Positions 47,176-56,873 are shown, counted from the first letter of the stretch. The stretch: DNA of 64,000 bases from Pirellulaceae bacterium (GCA_026004795.1 BPJV01000010.1:147884-211883); one strand, 5' to 3'. A program made the numbers and translations. Notes: generated from the sequence alone by a model not told the origin.

Positions 47176-48183
47176 ATACTGACTGGCTAACCCCCTTAGC
47201 CACGGAAGGCAGTCTCGAAAGACCTCGGGACGGTTTGCCAACGGGCTGTAGCCGAGCGCTCGACGCGCGGCATCAATGGAGAAGTAGTGGTCCAAGGCGA
47301 GTTGAGCGGCGACGAATCGCGTCATCGGCGGTTCTTGACGACGGCGCAGCAACGCGTAAGTCGCCTCGAAGACGGCGCCGATGCGATAGGCGGCCGCGAA
47401 AGAGATACTGCGTTGCGGTACCGGCACCTCCGCCCCCTGTAGAATCTGCGAGATCCAATCCCAGCAAGCGATAGGCGCTCCGTCGGTCAAGAAAAACGCG
47501 CGGCCATTGACTTGAGAATCGCCATCGAGCAGCCGTTGCAAGGCGGCAACGTGCGCTTGAGCCGCCGATTCTACGTGGACCACATCGATCAAGTTACGAC
47601 CATCTCCTACACGACGCAGCTTACCAGCGACAGCCCGTTCGATAACGCGAGGAAACAAGTGAGGGTCTCCAGCTCCCCATATCAGATGAGGGCGCAAGGC
47701 GCAGGCGGGAAGGATCCCCTCTACGGCCAACCCTAACACCGCTTGCTCCGCCAATGCCTTGGTACGCGGATAATGTGCCAGCCAGCGGGTCGGATAGGGG
47801 GCGCGCTCGTCGACTCCTCGCTGCGGCTGCCCATCGAACGTCACGGATGGGCTGCTGGTGTAGACCAAGGCGCGCACGCGGTGCCGAACTGCCGCCTCCA
47901 GAAGATGCGAAGTGGCCAACGTATTCGCTTGGTAGTACTCTTGCCAGCGCCCCCACACGCCAGCCTTGGCAGCGGTGTGGACGATCGCATCACAGCCGCT
48001 GACCGCTCGCATCACCGTGGCGCGGTCGGCAATACTTCCCTGAACAGGCTCCACACCACGCTCTACCAGTTCGGGATACCCCCCTCGGGCCAAACCACGC
48101 ACGGAAAAACCGGCTGCTAATAACTGACTGGCTACATGACGGCCGAGAAATCCGCCATATCCTGTGACTAAGACTCGCGGCAA
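47155..48183 (-). CDS. NAD(P)-dependent epimerase / 3-beta-HSD-like extended SDR
   Basis: A 342-residue extended short-chain dehydrogenase with the Rossmann motif VLVTGYGGFLG, catalytic YPRTK (Tyr-x3-Lys), a VYTSSPSV segment with the catalytic Ser, and NLIDVVHVESAAQAHVAAL in the C-terminal half. It is closest in pattern to sterol-type 3-beta-hydroxysteroid dehydrogenases and OleD-like enzymes. Its 3' end overlaps the convergent TerC gene by 21 bases. The substrate is unknown; planctomycetes can make sterol-like and long-chain lipids, which makes a lipid role possible. Confidence 0.88.
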   Translation of the reverse strand: MPRVLVTGYGGFLGRHVASQLLAAGFSVRGLARGGYPELVERGVEPVQGSIADRATVMRAVSGCDAIVHTAAKAGVWGRWQEYYQANTLATSHLLEAAVRHRVRALVYTSSPSVTFDGQPQRGVDERAPYPTRWLAHYPRTKALAEQAVLGLAVEGILPACALRPHLIWGAGDPHLFPRVIERAVAGKLRRVGDGRNLIDVVHVESAAQAHVAALQRLLDGDSQVNGRAFFLTDGAPIACWDWISQILQGAEVPVPQRSISFAAAYRIGAVFEATYALLRRRQEPPMTRFVAAQLALDHYFSIDAARRALGYSPLANRPEVFRDCLPWLRGLASQYSSTVGR

Positions 48184-48416
48184 CGTTGACTACTTTCACA
48201 AGAGCGTCTGTACGGCAATTGAGCAAGCTCATGCGGCCTTTTCGACCGCTGCAGCTCAAGAAAAAGACAAGGCAGAGAATCGACGATGGCAGCCATCATG
48301 ACATCGAACGTCGCTGAGGCCGAACGCGCATCATTTGCTTTTTTCGTCGTGGCCCATTGTAGAGACGCCGTTGGATATGGAACAGCTCCCCCGGGCAGCG
48401 GCCTTGTATTGGCACG

Positions 48417-49565
48417 CTACGGTTGCCGCTTGGCCAGCTCTCGGAAGTAGCCTTCGATGACTTCTCGATAGTGGCTGGGCAATTGCTCGGTGAGCCGCTG
48501 CAGCGCCTGTTGCCGTTCGGCTGGCGGCAGGTTTCCCCATCCGGCGCGGTTTCCCGAATCCTTGTTATCGACATCACCAGGGCCGGAACCACCGGCGATC
48601 TGACTGTCCTCCATCGGTTGGCTTTGGGCCTGCTGGGAGGAACCGTTGCTTTGGGATTGTTGTTGCTGCTGTTGCTGTTGCTGCAACTGCTGCTCGAGTT
48701 GCTCGATCAACTTGTCCAACTTGTCGACGATCTTCTGCTCCTCGTCTCGTACCAGTTTCCCAGCTCGCCCCAGGTCCAACCGGCGCTGAACATCGCGCAT
48801 CAACCGTGCGACCTCGTCTAAAGAATCGGGTTCATACGCCTCCAAATCGGCGCGCAACATCCGCGCCATCCGAGCGTAACGCATGGGGAGTTCCGTTTCG
48901 CGCTGAAGCAGCAAATCCAGATCCTCGGCGCACGGCTGTTTCATCAACAAATGATGCTCACTGACCGCCCGATAGAACAACAACGTTGCCGGATCGCACA
49001 CCCCTTGAGGCTCCAGCCCCCGGAGCGCCTCCAACGCTTCGTCGTACATCTGGCGTTGTCCCAACGCGCGGGCCATGGCGAGCCGCATGGCATCTTGGAG
49101 CCATCCCGGCAATTCACTGTTCAACCATGGAAGTTCGTGCGGTCGCATCGCCTCCTGCTGCGGATCGCGAAGCAGTTGCACCACGGCCCGTACCCGTTCA
49201 TCCAGAATCGCCCCACAATCCAACAGCAAGTCCAACAGCAGGGGACCGCGGAGAGGCCCTGAAGCCGTCTCCCACCGTTGCGCAACCTGCCGACGGGTTG
49301 CCTCCGGCGTCTGCCGCTGTTCCATGTAACTCAGCATCAACTCTTGATAGACTGCCGGATCGGGCCACTGCCATTGCGCCGTCTTCTGGAACCCACTAAC
49401 TCTCCCGCCCGTATCGACCGCGAGAAGCGATGGAGCGTACTCCAACCAAGCCGCACATCCAACCAGAAGTCCTCCGATAAGCCGCAGGTACCATGCCAGA
49501 GGCCCACGCCGTCTCGCCCCACCAATCGGCTTTCCGTGCGAACTGATCCCTAGAACATGCTTCAT
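48417..49565 (-). CDS. Membrane-anchored protein with polyglutamine tract (planctomycete-type)
   Basis: A 382-residue protein. One membrane segment lies at about residues 25-45 (WYLRLIGGLLVGCAAWL). A helical domain with tetratricopeptide-like pattern follows (MRLAMARALGQRQMYDEALEALRGLEP). Then comes a coiled coil (EEQKIVDKLDKLIEQLEQQL), a tract of nine Gln and Ser/Gln/Asn-rich linker, and a conserved-looking end (NLPPAERQQALQRLTEQLP, SHYREVIEGYFRELAKR). The function is unknown. The ATG at 49565 follows AAGGAG. The mixed CAG/CAA repeat may vary in length between strains. Confidence 0.75.
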   Translation of the reverse strand: MKHVLGISSHGKPIGGARRRGPLAWYLRLIGGLLVGCAAWLEYAPSLLAVDTGGRVSGFQKTAQWQWPDPAVYQELMLSYMEQRQTPEATRRQVAQRWETASGPLRGPLLLDLLLDCGAILDERVRAVVQLLRDPQQEAMRPHELPWLNSELPGWLQDAMRLAMARALGQRQMYDEALEALRGLEPQGVCDPATLLFYRAVSEHHLLMKQPCAEDLDLLLQRETELPMRYARMARMLRADLEAYEPDSLDEVARLMRDVQRRLDLGRAGKLVRDEEQKIVDKLDKLIEQLEQQLQQQQQQQQQSQSNGSSQQAQSQPMEDSQIAGGSGPGDVDNKDSGNRAGWGNLPPAERQQALQRLTEQLPSHYREVIEGYFRELAKRQP

Positions 49566-49910
49566 CCGTACGATCTCCTTGCCATCCAGAGGCATGGCTG
49601 AGTAACATCGATCGATGCGGGCCCACGGCGGGCATGGCTCGTGCAACGTCGACAGGGAAGTATACTGCAGATTGTAGTCGTTTTAGGCAGAGAAGACCAA
49701 TAATGAATTTCGTGCCCTCGACCTGGGACCGGCAATAAAGCAGTTGATTGAAGGTTTGGGCATTTGGCACAATTGATGCAATAAATGAAAGCTGGCCGAA
49801 CAATGGCTGCCAAAACGGCATTCCGTGGAATTAGTGGCGGATATCGCTCACGATCTTCGGGGAACCGGATGGAAACGACATTTCCGGGATAGTTGTCAAC
49901 GGGAGTCGCA
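49566..49910. other. Divergent intergenic region
   Basis: About 345 bases between the polyQ gene and the response regulator gene, with AT-rich patches near 49670-49790 that suit two divergent promoters. No gene or repeat was recognised. Confidence 0.4.
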
Positions 49911-50327
49911 GTGGTGATCCTCAGCCAACCAACTTTATTGATCGCGGATGACGACCGAGCTTTCCGCGAATCGTTGGCGGAGGTTTTCCGCCGTCGAGGA
50001 TTTACTATTCACTTGGCCGCCGATGGGTTCGAAGCCATCGAAATGGTGCTTGCCGACTCCCAACTGCACCTAATCATGTTGGATCTGAACATGCCGCGTC
50101 TGACCGGCTTGGAAGCACTCGGTGAGATCCGTCAACGTGTCGCCGTGCGGTTGCCCGCGGTGCTGATGAGCGCTGAACTGGATGACGAAGTGCTCCGCCA
50201 AGTCGAATTCTATCAGCCCACGGCGGTGATGGAAAAACCGTTTACTGTCCGTGACATTACTGCCCGCGTCGAGACGATGTTTCATGTCTACTATGGCGAG
50301 GGAAAGGGAACGACATCGCTTTCGTAA
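49911..50327 (+). CDS. Stand-alone response regulator receiver domain
   Basis: About 138 residues forming a single CheY-like receiver domain. The acidic pocket (LLIADDDRAF), the phospho-acceptor Asp in MLDLNMPRLTGLEAL, the conserved Ser in VLMSAEL and the Lys in MEKPFTVRDI are all present. There is no output domain, so it probably signals by protein contact. GTG start codons at 49911 or 49914 follow a GGGAG site; an earlier TTG at 49893 is not supported. No histidine kinase is encoded nearby. Confidence 0.82.
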   Translation: MVILSQPTLLIADDDRAFRESLAEVFRRRGFTIHLAADGFEAIEMVLADSQLHLIMLDLNMPRLTGLEALGEIRQRVAVRLPAVLMSAELDDEVLRQVEFYQPTAVMEKPFTVRDITARVETMFHVYYGEGKGTTSLS

Positions 50328-50440
50328 GGGGCGGGCCACAGCCGCAAGTGTCAGGCACCTGAGTGTCGGTGCCACGCTGCGAACCAGCGTCCGGATGCGT
50401 CCATAGCCATGGCTACCCCTGTAGTAATAAGCACGGTTGG

Positions 50441-50776
50441 TCATTTCGCCGGCGGCGTATCACGAACTTCGCCTTCTACCATGGCGTCGACCGGCAGGAC
50501 GAAAATCTTGCCATCACCCATGCGTCCGCTATGAGCGGTCTGACGTAGCGCCGTTAGCACTTCTTCGACGCGCAGATCGTCGACCCAAGCAATGATCTCC
50601 ACCTTGGGAAGAAACACTTGGCTGTACTCGGTCTGATGATAACTGTGTAAGTAATGCTTTTGCCGGCCAAAGCCTTTCACCTCTTGGACCGTCAACGCTT
50701 CGAGAGGCGCCAAACGCAGGTGATCGACGATCTGTTCGGCCAAGTGGGGACGTACGATGGCAATGATTTGCTTCAT
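50441..50776 (-). CDS. PII-family signal protein (GlnB/GlnK-like)
   Basis: A 111-residue PII protein. The T-loop base VKGFGRQKHY and the segment TEYSQVFLPKVEI keep the usual Tyr in the T-loop region, and the B-loop SGRMGDGKIFVLPV matches the nucleotide-binding SG-x2-GDGKIF. The T-loop centre (HYLHSYHQ) and the C-terminal loop (VEGEVRDTPP, without the common R-I-R-T-G-E) differ from standard GlnB/GlnK. It should sense nitrogen, energy or carbon status. There is no ammonium transporter or glutamine synthetase gene next to it, so its target is open. The ATG at 50776 is the conserved start. Confidence 0.85.
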   Translation of the reverse strand: MKQIIAIVRPHLAEQIVDHLRLAPLEALTVQEVKGFGRQKHYLHSYHQTEYSQVFLPKVEIIAWVDDLRVEEVLTALRQTAHSGRMGDGKIFVLPVDAMVEGEVRDTPPAK

Positions 50777-50964
50777 ACCCAATGATTTTATCCTTGCGAG
50801 CTCTGCTGTGTTTGGGCAGCCCCTTACCGCCGCCACCCGTTCGCGAAGCCATGGTCCTCAAGCGGCCATCTGGCGACCGCCCCGTTCGATCATCGTACCA
50901 TAAGCAATTCGGTTATCCGACCGTCAATCCGGCAGACTCCCTCGTCCAACGGTCCTCCCGAGAA

Positions 50965-51855
50965 TCACGTAAAGCGACGTAAGATTCGCAAGCACGCCTC
51001 CAGATAGCTGTCTCCGAACAGATTGACGTGATTGAGTAGATGATAGAGCTGGTAAATCTCCACGCGATCCTCCCATCCTTCCGCCAACGACCACGATTCC
51101 GCATACGCCTCGAAAAACTTGCTGGGAAAACCACCGAACAGTAGTGGCATCGCCAACTCGAATTCGCGATGTCCATAATGAACGGCTGGATCGATCAACA
51201 CTGGGGCTCCGTCAGCGTCGCACAGGTAGTTGCCGCTCCATAAGTCACCATGTAGCAGGCTGGGGGGATCCCGCGGCTCACCCAGATAATCGTCCAGGCG
51301 TCCGGAAAGGACATCCAGGCGTCGCCAGAGTTCGGTCGAGTCGATCCCACGGCGCTGCAACAATTGCCATTGAAAGCGCAACCGCTTGTCGCGAAAGAAC
51401 CGAACCCAATCGGAATCGAAGCCACCCGGTTGAGGAGTGGTACCAAGGTATCCGTCGGCAAACCATCCGAACCGATCGTTGCTCATGCGTCGATGCAGCG
51501 CAGCTAAGCGATGGCCGAACTCTTCGAAGAACGTGGCACCAGGTCGACCACGCTCGATACACTCCAGGATCAGCACCGACCAATCGCCGACATCTTCTTG
51601 CAGCAGCACCTGTGGTACGCGCAGCGTCGCGGCAGCGCCCAGGTACTCCAACCCCTGCTTCTCGAAGGCCAACATCGAAGCCGCCGCACGATTGGACTTC
51701 ATGAACCACCGACTGCCATCGGCGAGTAAAAGAATCTCAGCCTGATGGATGCACCCGCCACTACACGTTTCTCGGCGGACGATGGGGGAAAACTTTGTTC
51801 CGCGTGCCTTGGCAATGGAACGGGCGACACGGTCCAGGTCAACGGCGGCGCTCAT
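50965..51855 (-). CDS. Fructosamine-3-kinase-like protein
   Basis: A 296-residue protein of the fructosamine kinase family, which adopts a protein-kinase-like fold. The catalytic loop is LLHGDLWSGNYLCD and the metal-binding DP motif is in VLIDPAVHYGHREFELAM; the nucleotide-binding N-lobe has WFMKSNRA with the Lys. Members phosphorylate glycated proteins or sugar adducts so that they break down; some have other substrates. The ATG at 51855 follows AGGAGG. The gene precedes nothing obviously related. Confidence 0.88.
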   Translation of the reverse strand: MSAAVDLDRVARSIAKARGTKFSPIVRRETCSGGCIHQAEILLLADGSRWFMKSNRAAASMLAFEKQGLEYLGAAATLRVPQVLLQEDVGDWSVLILECIERGRPGATFFEEFGHRLAALHRRMSNDRFGWFADGYLGTTPQPGGFDSDWVRFFRDKRLRFQWQLLQRRGIDSTELWRRLDVLSGRLDDYLGEPRDPPSLLHGDLWSGNYLCDADGAPVLIDPAVHYGHREFELAMPLLFGGFPSKFFEAYAESWSLAEGWEDRVEIYQLYHLLNHVNLFGDSYLEACLRILRRFT

Positions 51856-52026
51856 GACATCCTCCTGGTTCCATCGGCAACTACATCGGTCGCTGGCGAT
51901 TTCCGCGGACGCCACCAGACCCGCTCGATTTGGAGCAGCCCTCCTCAGGGTATCCATTCGACGAACGGCTGGCCACCAACCCGTGACGGGTCCACCGCAT
52001 CGGCCGCCACGCCAAGTGGTCGTGCA

Positions 52027-55000
52027 TCACCGCTCGTTCAAGAACAACAGTAATGACGCCAGCTCTCGATCTCCGATCAACTCGCTGAAATTACTGGGCA
52101 TTAGCGACAGATCCGTTCTCTTTCGCGCAACGATTTGATCGACCTCGATGACTTGTGCCCGCCCGTCGCTCTGCACGATTCGCAACCTTGCCTCAGCAAG
52201 CGGTTGAGTGAGTCCTTGCAAGACACGGTCATCGTCCAGGACCAACACCTCGGTGCGGAACGCCGGATCGAGATTCAGATTGGGAAGCAAGATGTCTTCC
52301 CCCAATCGCTGGTAACCTCGACCAACGACACCATCGAGCTGCGGACCGATGGTCGCCCCAACTCCATGGCGCTGATGGCAAGGGCTACAGTGTTGCCGAA
52401 AAACCTCCTGGCCCAACTGCCGGTCGGCATCTTCCCATGGCAATCTCCGGATCCGTTCTGCCACCCGTCTAATCTGCTCGGCAAGATCCTCCGCCTGGTC
52501 TTCGTCCATGGCGGCGGTCTTCAGCCGGTCGGCCAGCGCTTGGTCCAGCTGTTCAAGACGCGATCGCAGAGCCGCGCGAGCACTGGTTAACGACAGCGTG
52601 CCAGCGTCGATCAAGTCCAGCAGGAATCGCTGCCCCGAGCGACTGATGACCAATCGGTCCGCCAAACGCTCCTGGCCTTGGTGACCAAGCAACTGCACGA
52701 ATTCTTGGGCCAACGTTTGCCGAGCTTCTCGAGACAGCGGCTGGAGAGACGATTCCCAGTGGGCGCACAGACGGTCGAGCCACTGGTAGGTCCCTTCCGC
52801 AATCGCCGACTCGACGAACACAGCCATCACATGATCGCCGTTGGCTCGAAAGAAACTCCGCGCCACCAAGGCGCGGGCGTGGCGCCCCTCAGCCACCTCC
52901 CATAGTCGTGCCCACCAATCCTGAGGGACGAACGCCCCCATGCTGCCAAACAAATCATTGAGCAGGAAAAAAGTGCTGGGCGCAGGAGGATTAAGCATCG
53001 GTAGCGAAAAATCTCCCGCCGCCAGCCAGGCGTAGGCAGGGCGCCGCTCGCCATCGACCAATTCGATGCGTACCATCTCCCCCTCATGGTCCGAAAGTTC
53101 CCACTGGACCAGACGCGCCACGTCGCTACGCGGTGGCATGACTTCGGCAATCAGGGCTCCGTTTTCCATATGGATCAAACGCACACGATTCTGCTGCGAA
53201 TCGGCTTCGCCCGGAGGTCCGTTGTGTCCAGCTATCCAGAATTCGAGTCGTGGAGGACAAGCAAACGGCTCGCTGGACAAGACCCCTTCATAGACTTCGC
53301 CGCGCGGATGGCTGGAGAGCAGTCGACGCACGCGACCGTCCTGCGAACTGCGCTCCTGCAGCGGCCAATTGTCCATGGCGACGTCCAGCCATAGCCAGTG
53401 GGGCGATTGCTCCGCCCGTCGGCTCTGCTCCACGTCCGTCAACCACTGCTCGATGCGCGGGCCAAGGCTGTTAACAATTTCGTGCCTTATGGGAGGATGA
53501 TCCGCAAACCGTTGCCAAATCTGCTGGAAACGCTGCCCGTAGGCATCGGGATGATCACGCCATTGATCCAGCAGCGAGACCCAGATGGCGACATCCTGGG
53601 GCGTGGCGGACTGCGGTGACAGGCGTTCCAACAGCAAGTCGATTCTTGGCGAAGCAACATGCCCCGTTTCCACCATGAGCTGCCACAAACGTCGATCTGC
53701 TGCCGGAGCATCGATTGCCGTCAAGACTTTCTGCAGCTCCTCGATCGCCACCTCATCGGGCTGGCCGTCCGCATCGCGATCGAGCTGAGCCACTAGCGCG
53801 TCGATATTTCCGCTGCGCCGTAACGTCCTGGTCAGTGCGATGCGGCAGGCGTGCGCGAGCGTCGGATCGACGCGGTTCCAGCGCAGGAGGGCTGCCCAGA
53901 GCGGCGGGACATCATCGTCTCCAGCATGATCCATCAAGTAGGCAACCGCCGCCTTGATGGATTCATGGGGCGTCGTTTCCAAGCGCTCGGAAGTGATCTC
54001 CTTCCGCGCCGCATCGAGCACCACTTGGGCCACTGCTCCCGTCCCATGCCGCGCCATGCGATACACGTGGGAGCGAAGGCATTGGTCGTCCGCACGCAAG
54101 GCCGCCCGCACCGCCGCTTCATCCGCCATGCCCAACCGCATCAGCACTTCCAACGCACCGGCGCGAACCAACGCCGGGCCATGGATGTCGTGCACAACGT
54201 TGACAAGCTGCGTGGGATCGTTTTGCTGCTGATCGATGAGCCGTTCGATGGTAATTCGTCGTAACGTCGTGTTGGTCGACGCCAGCCCGGCCTGCCACGC
54301 CACCGACGCCAGGGGAGCTGATGCGCGAAATTGTTGCACCAGCTGCTGCCGCTGCCTTCCCTGCTCCGCTAACTCCTCACCGACATAGGCGATTCGCCAA
54401 ATCCGCCCCGAATGGCGGTCGCGTCCCGGGTGATCCAGCGGCACCTCGTAATGCCCAATAATGCGATTGTAAAAGTCGGCGACGTATAACGCTCCGTCAG
54501 GGCCCAATTGGATATCGACCGGTCGGAACCACGGATCGTCGCTGGTGAGGAGGTCGGGCAATTCGCTGGCCGTTACCGTTCCTCCCGTCCTGACCAAACG
54601 ATTGGCGTTTATCCGACTGGTCATCACGTTGCCACTGTAGAACACATTCCGGTAAGGTGGCGGCAGCGTCTCGTCATCGACCCACGCTAAACCGCTAATC
54701 GCCGTACTACCATGCAAGTGCTGCATCATCTCGGGAGCAAATCCAAGCCCGTCGTGGGGACGACCGAAACTCGGGTAGCACGCGCCCGGAATCAGTGCGG
54801 TAAGCGGGCGACTGTGGCAGTCGGCCGTGTACCAGTTGCCATACTGATCCTCAGTCATACCAAAGGGATTGACCTGACCGCGCGTAAACAGCTCTACGTG
54901 GTCCCCCGTGTCGCTGAAACAAAAAGTATTGCCGGAGATGAGGTGGACCCTCGAACCGTCAGCAGCCTCCACGTGGGACTGATTGTTGAAACCATGGCAA

Positions 55001-55788
55001 GCGTAGATCCACCCATCGTGCCCGCGGCGCAACGCATTGACCAAACCATGAGTATCACGGGTTGTGTCGAACGGCCCCAGCAGCGTTTCCTTGCGATCGG
55101 CGTGACCATCCCCATCGGTGTCCGTCAGGAGAACCAAATTGGGAATCTCAAAACAAAGAACCCCACCGGGAACGGGAAGCAGCCCCATGGGAATGTTCAA
55201 TCCGTCGGCAAATGTCGTTACCTTGTCCAATTTGCCATCGCCGTCGGTGTCTTCCAACACACGAATCGAGTCGCGCGGCGGACGGTCCGCCGGGGCCGGA
55301 AAGGGATACTCTACGGTGTTGGTTATCCACAAGCGGCCCTGTGCGTCCCAGGCCATGTTCAGCGGCTTGGCGATCTGCGGCTCACTGGCAACCAACTCGA
55401 TCTGAAACCCGGGAGGCAAATGGAAACTCCGTTGTTCATCCGCCGGAGATCTCCACTCGGTGGTCCGCACTCCCAAGCCGTACTCCGTCGCCGGGGTATT
55501 CGGTTCAGCAGCTCCGACGTATTGCCGTTCTGCAATATCGCCTTCGCGGAAGGAGCGTTGGTCGGCTCGAAGTGATGGCCCGAACAGTACGATGGCAGTG
55601 GCCACTAAGAAACGATAACCGCATCTTGTGCCGGGACGGGAGGAGCGTTTGCGAGGAATATAGCCGCTACTTGCAGCAGGTCCACCGCCAGCTGCCCCAA
55701 CGGTACTCAAGGGGCTCGTTGCCTGGTGAGCAGGGACCCGTAGAGCGAAATGAGCGAGCCAGTACAATGAAGGCAGGTAGCGTTCCAT
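52027..55788 (-). CDS. PVC-type membrane-bound dehydrogenase: propeller, HEAT-like region and heme c
   Basis: A very large secreted protein of about 1250 residues. After a long N-terminus with a hydrophobic segment (RFLVATAIVLFGPSL) comes a beta-propeller of the sugar-dehydrogenase/NHL type (LPPGFQIELVASEPQIAKPLN, DAQGRLWITNTVEYPF, GPDGALYVADFYNRIIGHYE). A long helical HEAT-like region and a divergent middle follow. The last about 130 residues hold a cytochrome c domain with one CxxCH motif (HCSPCH). This architecture is typical of Planctomycetes and Verrucomicrobia and is presumed to couple oxidation of an organic substrate to electron transfer; substrates are unknown. ATG 55788 is used; the ATG at 55827 would overlap the divergent gene and neither has a clear ribosome site. 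Confidence 0.85.
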   Translation of the reverse strand: MERYLPSLYWLAHFALRVPAHQATSPLSTVGAAGGGPAASSGYIPRKRSSRPGTRCGYRFLVATAIVLFGPSLRADQRSFREGDIAERQYVGAAEPNTPATEYGLGVRTTEWRSPADEQRSFHLPPGFQIELVASEPQIAKPLNMAWDAQGRLWITNTVEYPFPAPADRPPRDSIRVLEDTDGDGKLDKVTTFADGLNIPMGLLPVPGGVLCFEIPNLVLLTDTDGDGHADRKETLLGPFDTTRDTHGLVNALRRGHDGWIYACHGFNNQSHVEAADGSRVHLISGNTFCFSDTGDHVELFTRGQVNPFGMTEDQYGNWYTADCHSRPLTALIPGACYPSFGRPHDGLGFAPEMMQHLHGSTAISGLAWVDDETLPPPYRNVFYSGNVMTSRINANRLVRTGGTVTASELPDLLTSDDPWFRPVDIQLGPDGALYVADFYNRIIGHYEVPLDHPGRDRHSGRIWRIAYVGEELAEQGRQRQQLVQQFRASAPLASVAWQAGLASTNTTLRRITIERLIDQQQNDPTQLVNVVHDIHGPALVRAGALEVLMRLGMADEAAVRAALRADDQCLRSHVYRMARHGTGAVAQVVLDAARKEITSERLETTPHESIKAAVAYLMDHAGDDDVPPLWAALLRWNRVDPTLAHACRIALTRTLRRSGNIDALVAQLDRDADGQPDEVAIEELQKVLTAIDAPAADRRLWQLMVETGHVASPRIDLLLERLSPQSATPQDVAIWVSLLDQWRDHPDAYGQRFQQIWQRFADHPPIRHEIVNSLGPRIEQWLTDVEQSRRAEQSPHWLWLDVAMDNWPLQERSSQDGRVRRLLSSHPRGEVYEGVLSSEPFACPPRLEFWIAGHNGPPGEADSQQNRVRLIHMENGALIAEVMPPRSDVARLVQWELSDHEGEMVRIELVDGERRPAYAWLAAGDFSLPMLNPPAPSTFFLLNDLFGSMGAFVPQDWWARLWEVAEGRHARALVARSFFRANGDHVMAVFVESAIAEGTYQWLDRLCAHWESSLQPLSREARQTLAQEFVQLLGHQGQERLADRLVISRSGQRFLLDLIDAGTLSLTSARAALRSRLEQLDQALADRLKTAAMDEDQAEDLAEQIRRVAERIRRLPWEDADRQLGQEVFRQHCSPCHQRHGVGATIGPQLDGVVGRGYQRLGEDILLPNLNLDPAFRTEVLVLDDDRVLQGLTQPLAEARLRIVQSDGRAQVIEVDQIVARKRTDLSLMPSNFSELIGDRELASLLLFLNER

Positions 55789-55815
55789 AACCAAAGAACT
55801 CAATCGGAGAGAGCA

Positions 55816-56418
55816 ATGATGTATCAATCAACGATTCGCACCGGAACCGGTCTCAGGAAATGGCTTATTCTAGTGGCTTCCGTCGTGACGTTGGCAGCCC
55901 TGCAACCAGTTTCTGCAGCAGAGAAACAGCTCGAACTGGGTGAAGGGACGATTGTCATGCCACTTCCGGATTCGTGGAAGCAGGTGGCCCCACGATCGCG
56001 CATCATCGAATACGAATTCATGGCGCCAGCCGACGCGAAGCAAGACGATGCAACGGCCCGCATCACCATTATGCGAGCCGGCGGATCGATCCGTGCGAAC
56101 ATCGAACGGTGGTACTCACAGTTTACTCAGCCCGATGGTAGTTCCACCAAAGAACGCGCCAAGGTCGAAGAGTTCAAAGTGGCTGACATGCCCGTGCATT
56201 GGGTAGAGATATCGGGCACCTTCAAGGAATCGATGGGCGGTGGCCCGTTTGCTCCCGGCAGAACAGTGGAACGACCGGGCTATAAAATGATTGGGGTCAT
56301 CCTGGAGACCAACAATCAGGGCACCTATTTCTTCAAGGTTACTGGCCCCGAAAAGACCGTCGATAGCCTCTCGGAGGAGTTCAAACGGTCCCTCAAGGCA
56401 ATCGAGGTCAACCCGTAG
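55816..56418 (+). CDS. Secreted protein of unknown function
   Basis: A 200-residue protein with a signal peptide (about 1-35, ending VSAAEKQ) and a single compact domain starting LGEGTIVMPLPDSWKQV, with a pattern of alternating strands and a closing helix (SLSEEFKRSLKAIEV). It looks like the small PsbP/DUF1795-type proteins often seen in planctomycetes, but the family is not certain. CGGAGAGAG precedes the ATG. The gene is divergent from the PVC cytochrome gene and could share its control region. Confidence 0.7.
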   Translation: MMYQSTIRTGTGLRKWLILVASVVTLAALQPVSAAEKQLELGEGTIVMPLPDSWKQVAPRSRIIEYEFMAPADAKQDDATARITIMRAGGSIRANIERWYSQFTQPDGSSTKERAKVEEFKVADMPVHWVEISGTFKESMGGGPFAPGRTVERPGYKMIGVILETNNQGTYFFKVTGPEKTVDSLSEEFKRSLKAIEVNP

Positions 56419-56753
56419 CGGAATACCCCAGAATTCCCCTGCCCCCGTAGCGGAATTTGCCCGAATTCCCTTACACCCGTAGTGGAATTCGCCAGAATTC
56501 CCATACCACAAACAGTGGAATTCGCCAGAATTCCTCTGCCACAACTCCCTCATGACTATCAAATCGACGGAAGGAGCACTGGCGGTTCGATCGCATCGCC
56601 AGCACTCCTTCCCTCATGGCGCTTGCCAATCGAGCGTTTCTGTCCGATAATCAATCAGTAGTGGAATTCGCCAGAATCCCTGTCCAACTGGTAGTGGAAT
56701 TCGCCAGAATTCCTATACAGTAGTAGTCCATAGAGGAATTCGCCAGAATTCCA
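56415..56753. repeat. Cluster of seven short palindromic repeats (GGAATTC-N4-GAATTCC)
   Basis: Copies of GTAGTGGAATTCGCCAGAATTCC or close variants lie at 56415-56438, 56447-56470, 56479-56502, 56513-56534, 56658-56680, 56691-56713 and, inverted, 56733-56753. An eighth copy is at 61956-61979. Each can form a 7-bp hairpin with a 4-base GCCA loop. The first two copies are degenerate. Spacing is irregular and there are no conserved-length spacers, so this is a REP-like element, not CRISPR. Confidence 0.85.
56569..56612. other. Large imperfect hairpin inside the repeat cluster
   Basis: GGAAGGAGCACTGGCG (56569-56584) pairs with CGCCAGCACTCCTTCC (56597-56612): 14 of 16 positions match around a 12-base loop. 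There is no T-run. It may terminate or protect the upstream transcript, or be part of a mobile repeat. Confidence 0.5.
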
Positions 56754-56873
56754 CTACCACAAACAGTCATTCGCCAAAGCGAAGAACAAGTCGTGCGGTG
56801 GCCATTGGCATGCCGCCGCACCAAGAGCGATTGGCGAGTGGCAGGATTTGCAACATCGATCACTTTCAACTCC

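Noticed and set aside
56415..56753. CRISPR array
   Set aside because: The repeated unit is a 23-base palindrome with irregular gaps of 8 to 124 bases, mixed orientation and no unique spacers of constant length; no cas gene is in the window.
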